This document shows, piece by piece, positions 6,168 through 6,562 of a stretch of DNA of 6,562 bases (its first letter is position 1; every line of letters starts with the position of its first letter). The stretch comes from Candidatus Sabulitectum sp. (GTDB lineage Bacteria > Fermentibacterota > Fermentibacteria > Fermentibacterales > JCC-6): positions 1 through 6,562 of the forward strand of contig JAOZLN010000147.1 of the NCBI GenBank assembly GCA_029934845.1, read 5' to 3'. A program made the translations under genes and the position numbers. A model generated the notes under the pieces. The model saw only the letters and a list, made by a program, of their open reading frames with translations, searched no databases and was not told the DNA's origin.

Positions 6168-6562
6168 GAGAACTCTTTTTAACAGGCGCAACAGGCCGTC
6201 TGGGAAGAACTGTTCAAAGAGAATTCAGTAAAGAGTGGAACATTCACCCCTGTTCATTGAGCAGGGGTGAAGACCTGACCTCTCTTGATCCTGTTGATGT
6301 AACCCCGGACGAAGCCGACTTTGTTCTGAACTGTGCAGCTTTGTCTTCAAGGGGTGGTTGCATCAATGATCCGGTAACAGCATTCAAACTGAATACCCTG
6401 TGGCCACAGAAGCTGGCGATTTTCTGCAGAGAAACAAACAGAAGACTTGTTCACATGTCTACCGACCTGGTTTATGCAGGAGGTATTCCTCCGTATACAG
6501 AGACATCACCGGCAGTTCCCCGATCGCTTTACGGATGGACCAAACTTCTTGGAGACATTGCG
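6164..6562 (+). CDS. RmlD-like dTDP-4-dehydrorhamnose reductase, N-terminal part
   Basis: This extended short-chain dehydrogenase/reductase resembles RmlD, which uses NAD(P)H to reduce dTDP-4-dehydrorhamnose to dTDP-rhamnose, the donor for rhamnosyltransferases. The window holds the first 133 residues and the frame is open at the edge. Visible are the nucleotide-binding TGATGRLG (7-14), NCAAL (56-60), LNTLWPQKLA (76-85), STDLVYAG (99-106) and the catalytic YGWTK with Tyr123 and Lys127. GTG 6164 is chosen because it gives a short lead into the first beta strand and overlaps the hflC stop as GTGA; no ATG is available in this frame. The Shine-Dalgarno site is weak, suggesting coupling to hflC. 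A related nucleotide-sugar epimerase or reductase is possible because the substrate-binding half is missing. Confidence 0.85.
   Translation, partial: MRELFLTGATGRLGRTVQREFSKEWNIHPCSLSRGEDLTSLDPVDVTPDEADFVLNCAALSSRGGCINDPVTAFKLNTLWPQKLAIFCRETNRRLVHMSTDLVYAGGIPPYTETSPAVPRSLYGWTKLLGDIA
6243..6271 (+). repeat. 13-bp inverted repeat (hairpin) inside the rmlD-like gene
   Basis: TTCACCCCTG (6243-6252) is exactly repeated in reverse complement at 6262-6271. The pairing continues inward by one G:U pair and two Watson-Crick pairs to a three-base loop at 6256-6258, giving a 13-bp stem. It lies about 80 bases into the coding region and is not followed by a T tract, so it is not a typical intrinsic terminator. 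It could be an RNA structure affecting translation or decay, a dimeric protein binding site, or chance. Confidence 0.6.

Overview
The window looks like the inside of a polysaccharide-biosynthesis gene cluster from a Gram-negative-type bacterium. The evidence is a pair of inner-membrane HflK/HflC homologues, a sigma-54 activator, and sugar-nucleotide and glycan genes of O-antigen or exopolysaccharide type. Base composition is moderate by eye (high 40s % GC). The proteins are clear family members but not close to any species I can name, so an uncultured or candidate phylum is plausible; taxonomy is not resolved here.

Everything lies on the + strand and is packed end to end: the 3' end of an unrecognised CDS (1-90), a family 2 glycosyltransferase (about 92-1012), a NodU/CmcH-type carbamoyltransferase (1012-2727), a sigma-54 enhancer-binding protein (2730-4103), hflK (4108-5067), hflC (5067-6167) and the 5' part of an rmlD-like reductase (6164 to the window edge). 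Junctions are overlaps of 1 or 4 bases or gaps of 1 to 4 bases, so there is no room for promoters or terminators between genes. The simplest reading is one long, translationally coupled operon. No RNA genes, mobile elements, CRISPR arrays or intergenic stretches were found.

The glycosyltransferase, carbamoyltransferase and RmlD-like protein fit together as a pathway that makes a dTDP-deoxyhexose, transfers sugars and carbamoylates the glycan. The regulator and the HflK/HflC membrane complex sit between these genes, so control and membrane protein quality control may be tied to surface-glycan production; that link is inference from gene order.

Points worth a second look are: the regulator's receiver domain has lost its phosphorylation residues; the glycosyltransferase has no canonical start upstream of its first essential motif; an A7 slippery run would fuse the carbamoyltransferase to the regulator by a -1 shift; a 13-bp hairpin lies inside the start of the rmlD-like gene; and hflKC is embedded in a glycan operon.
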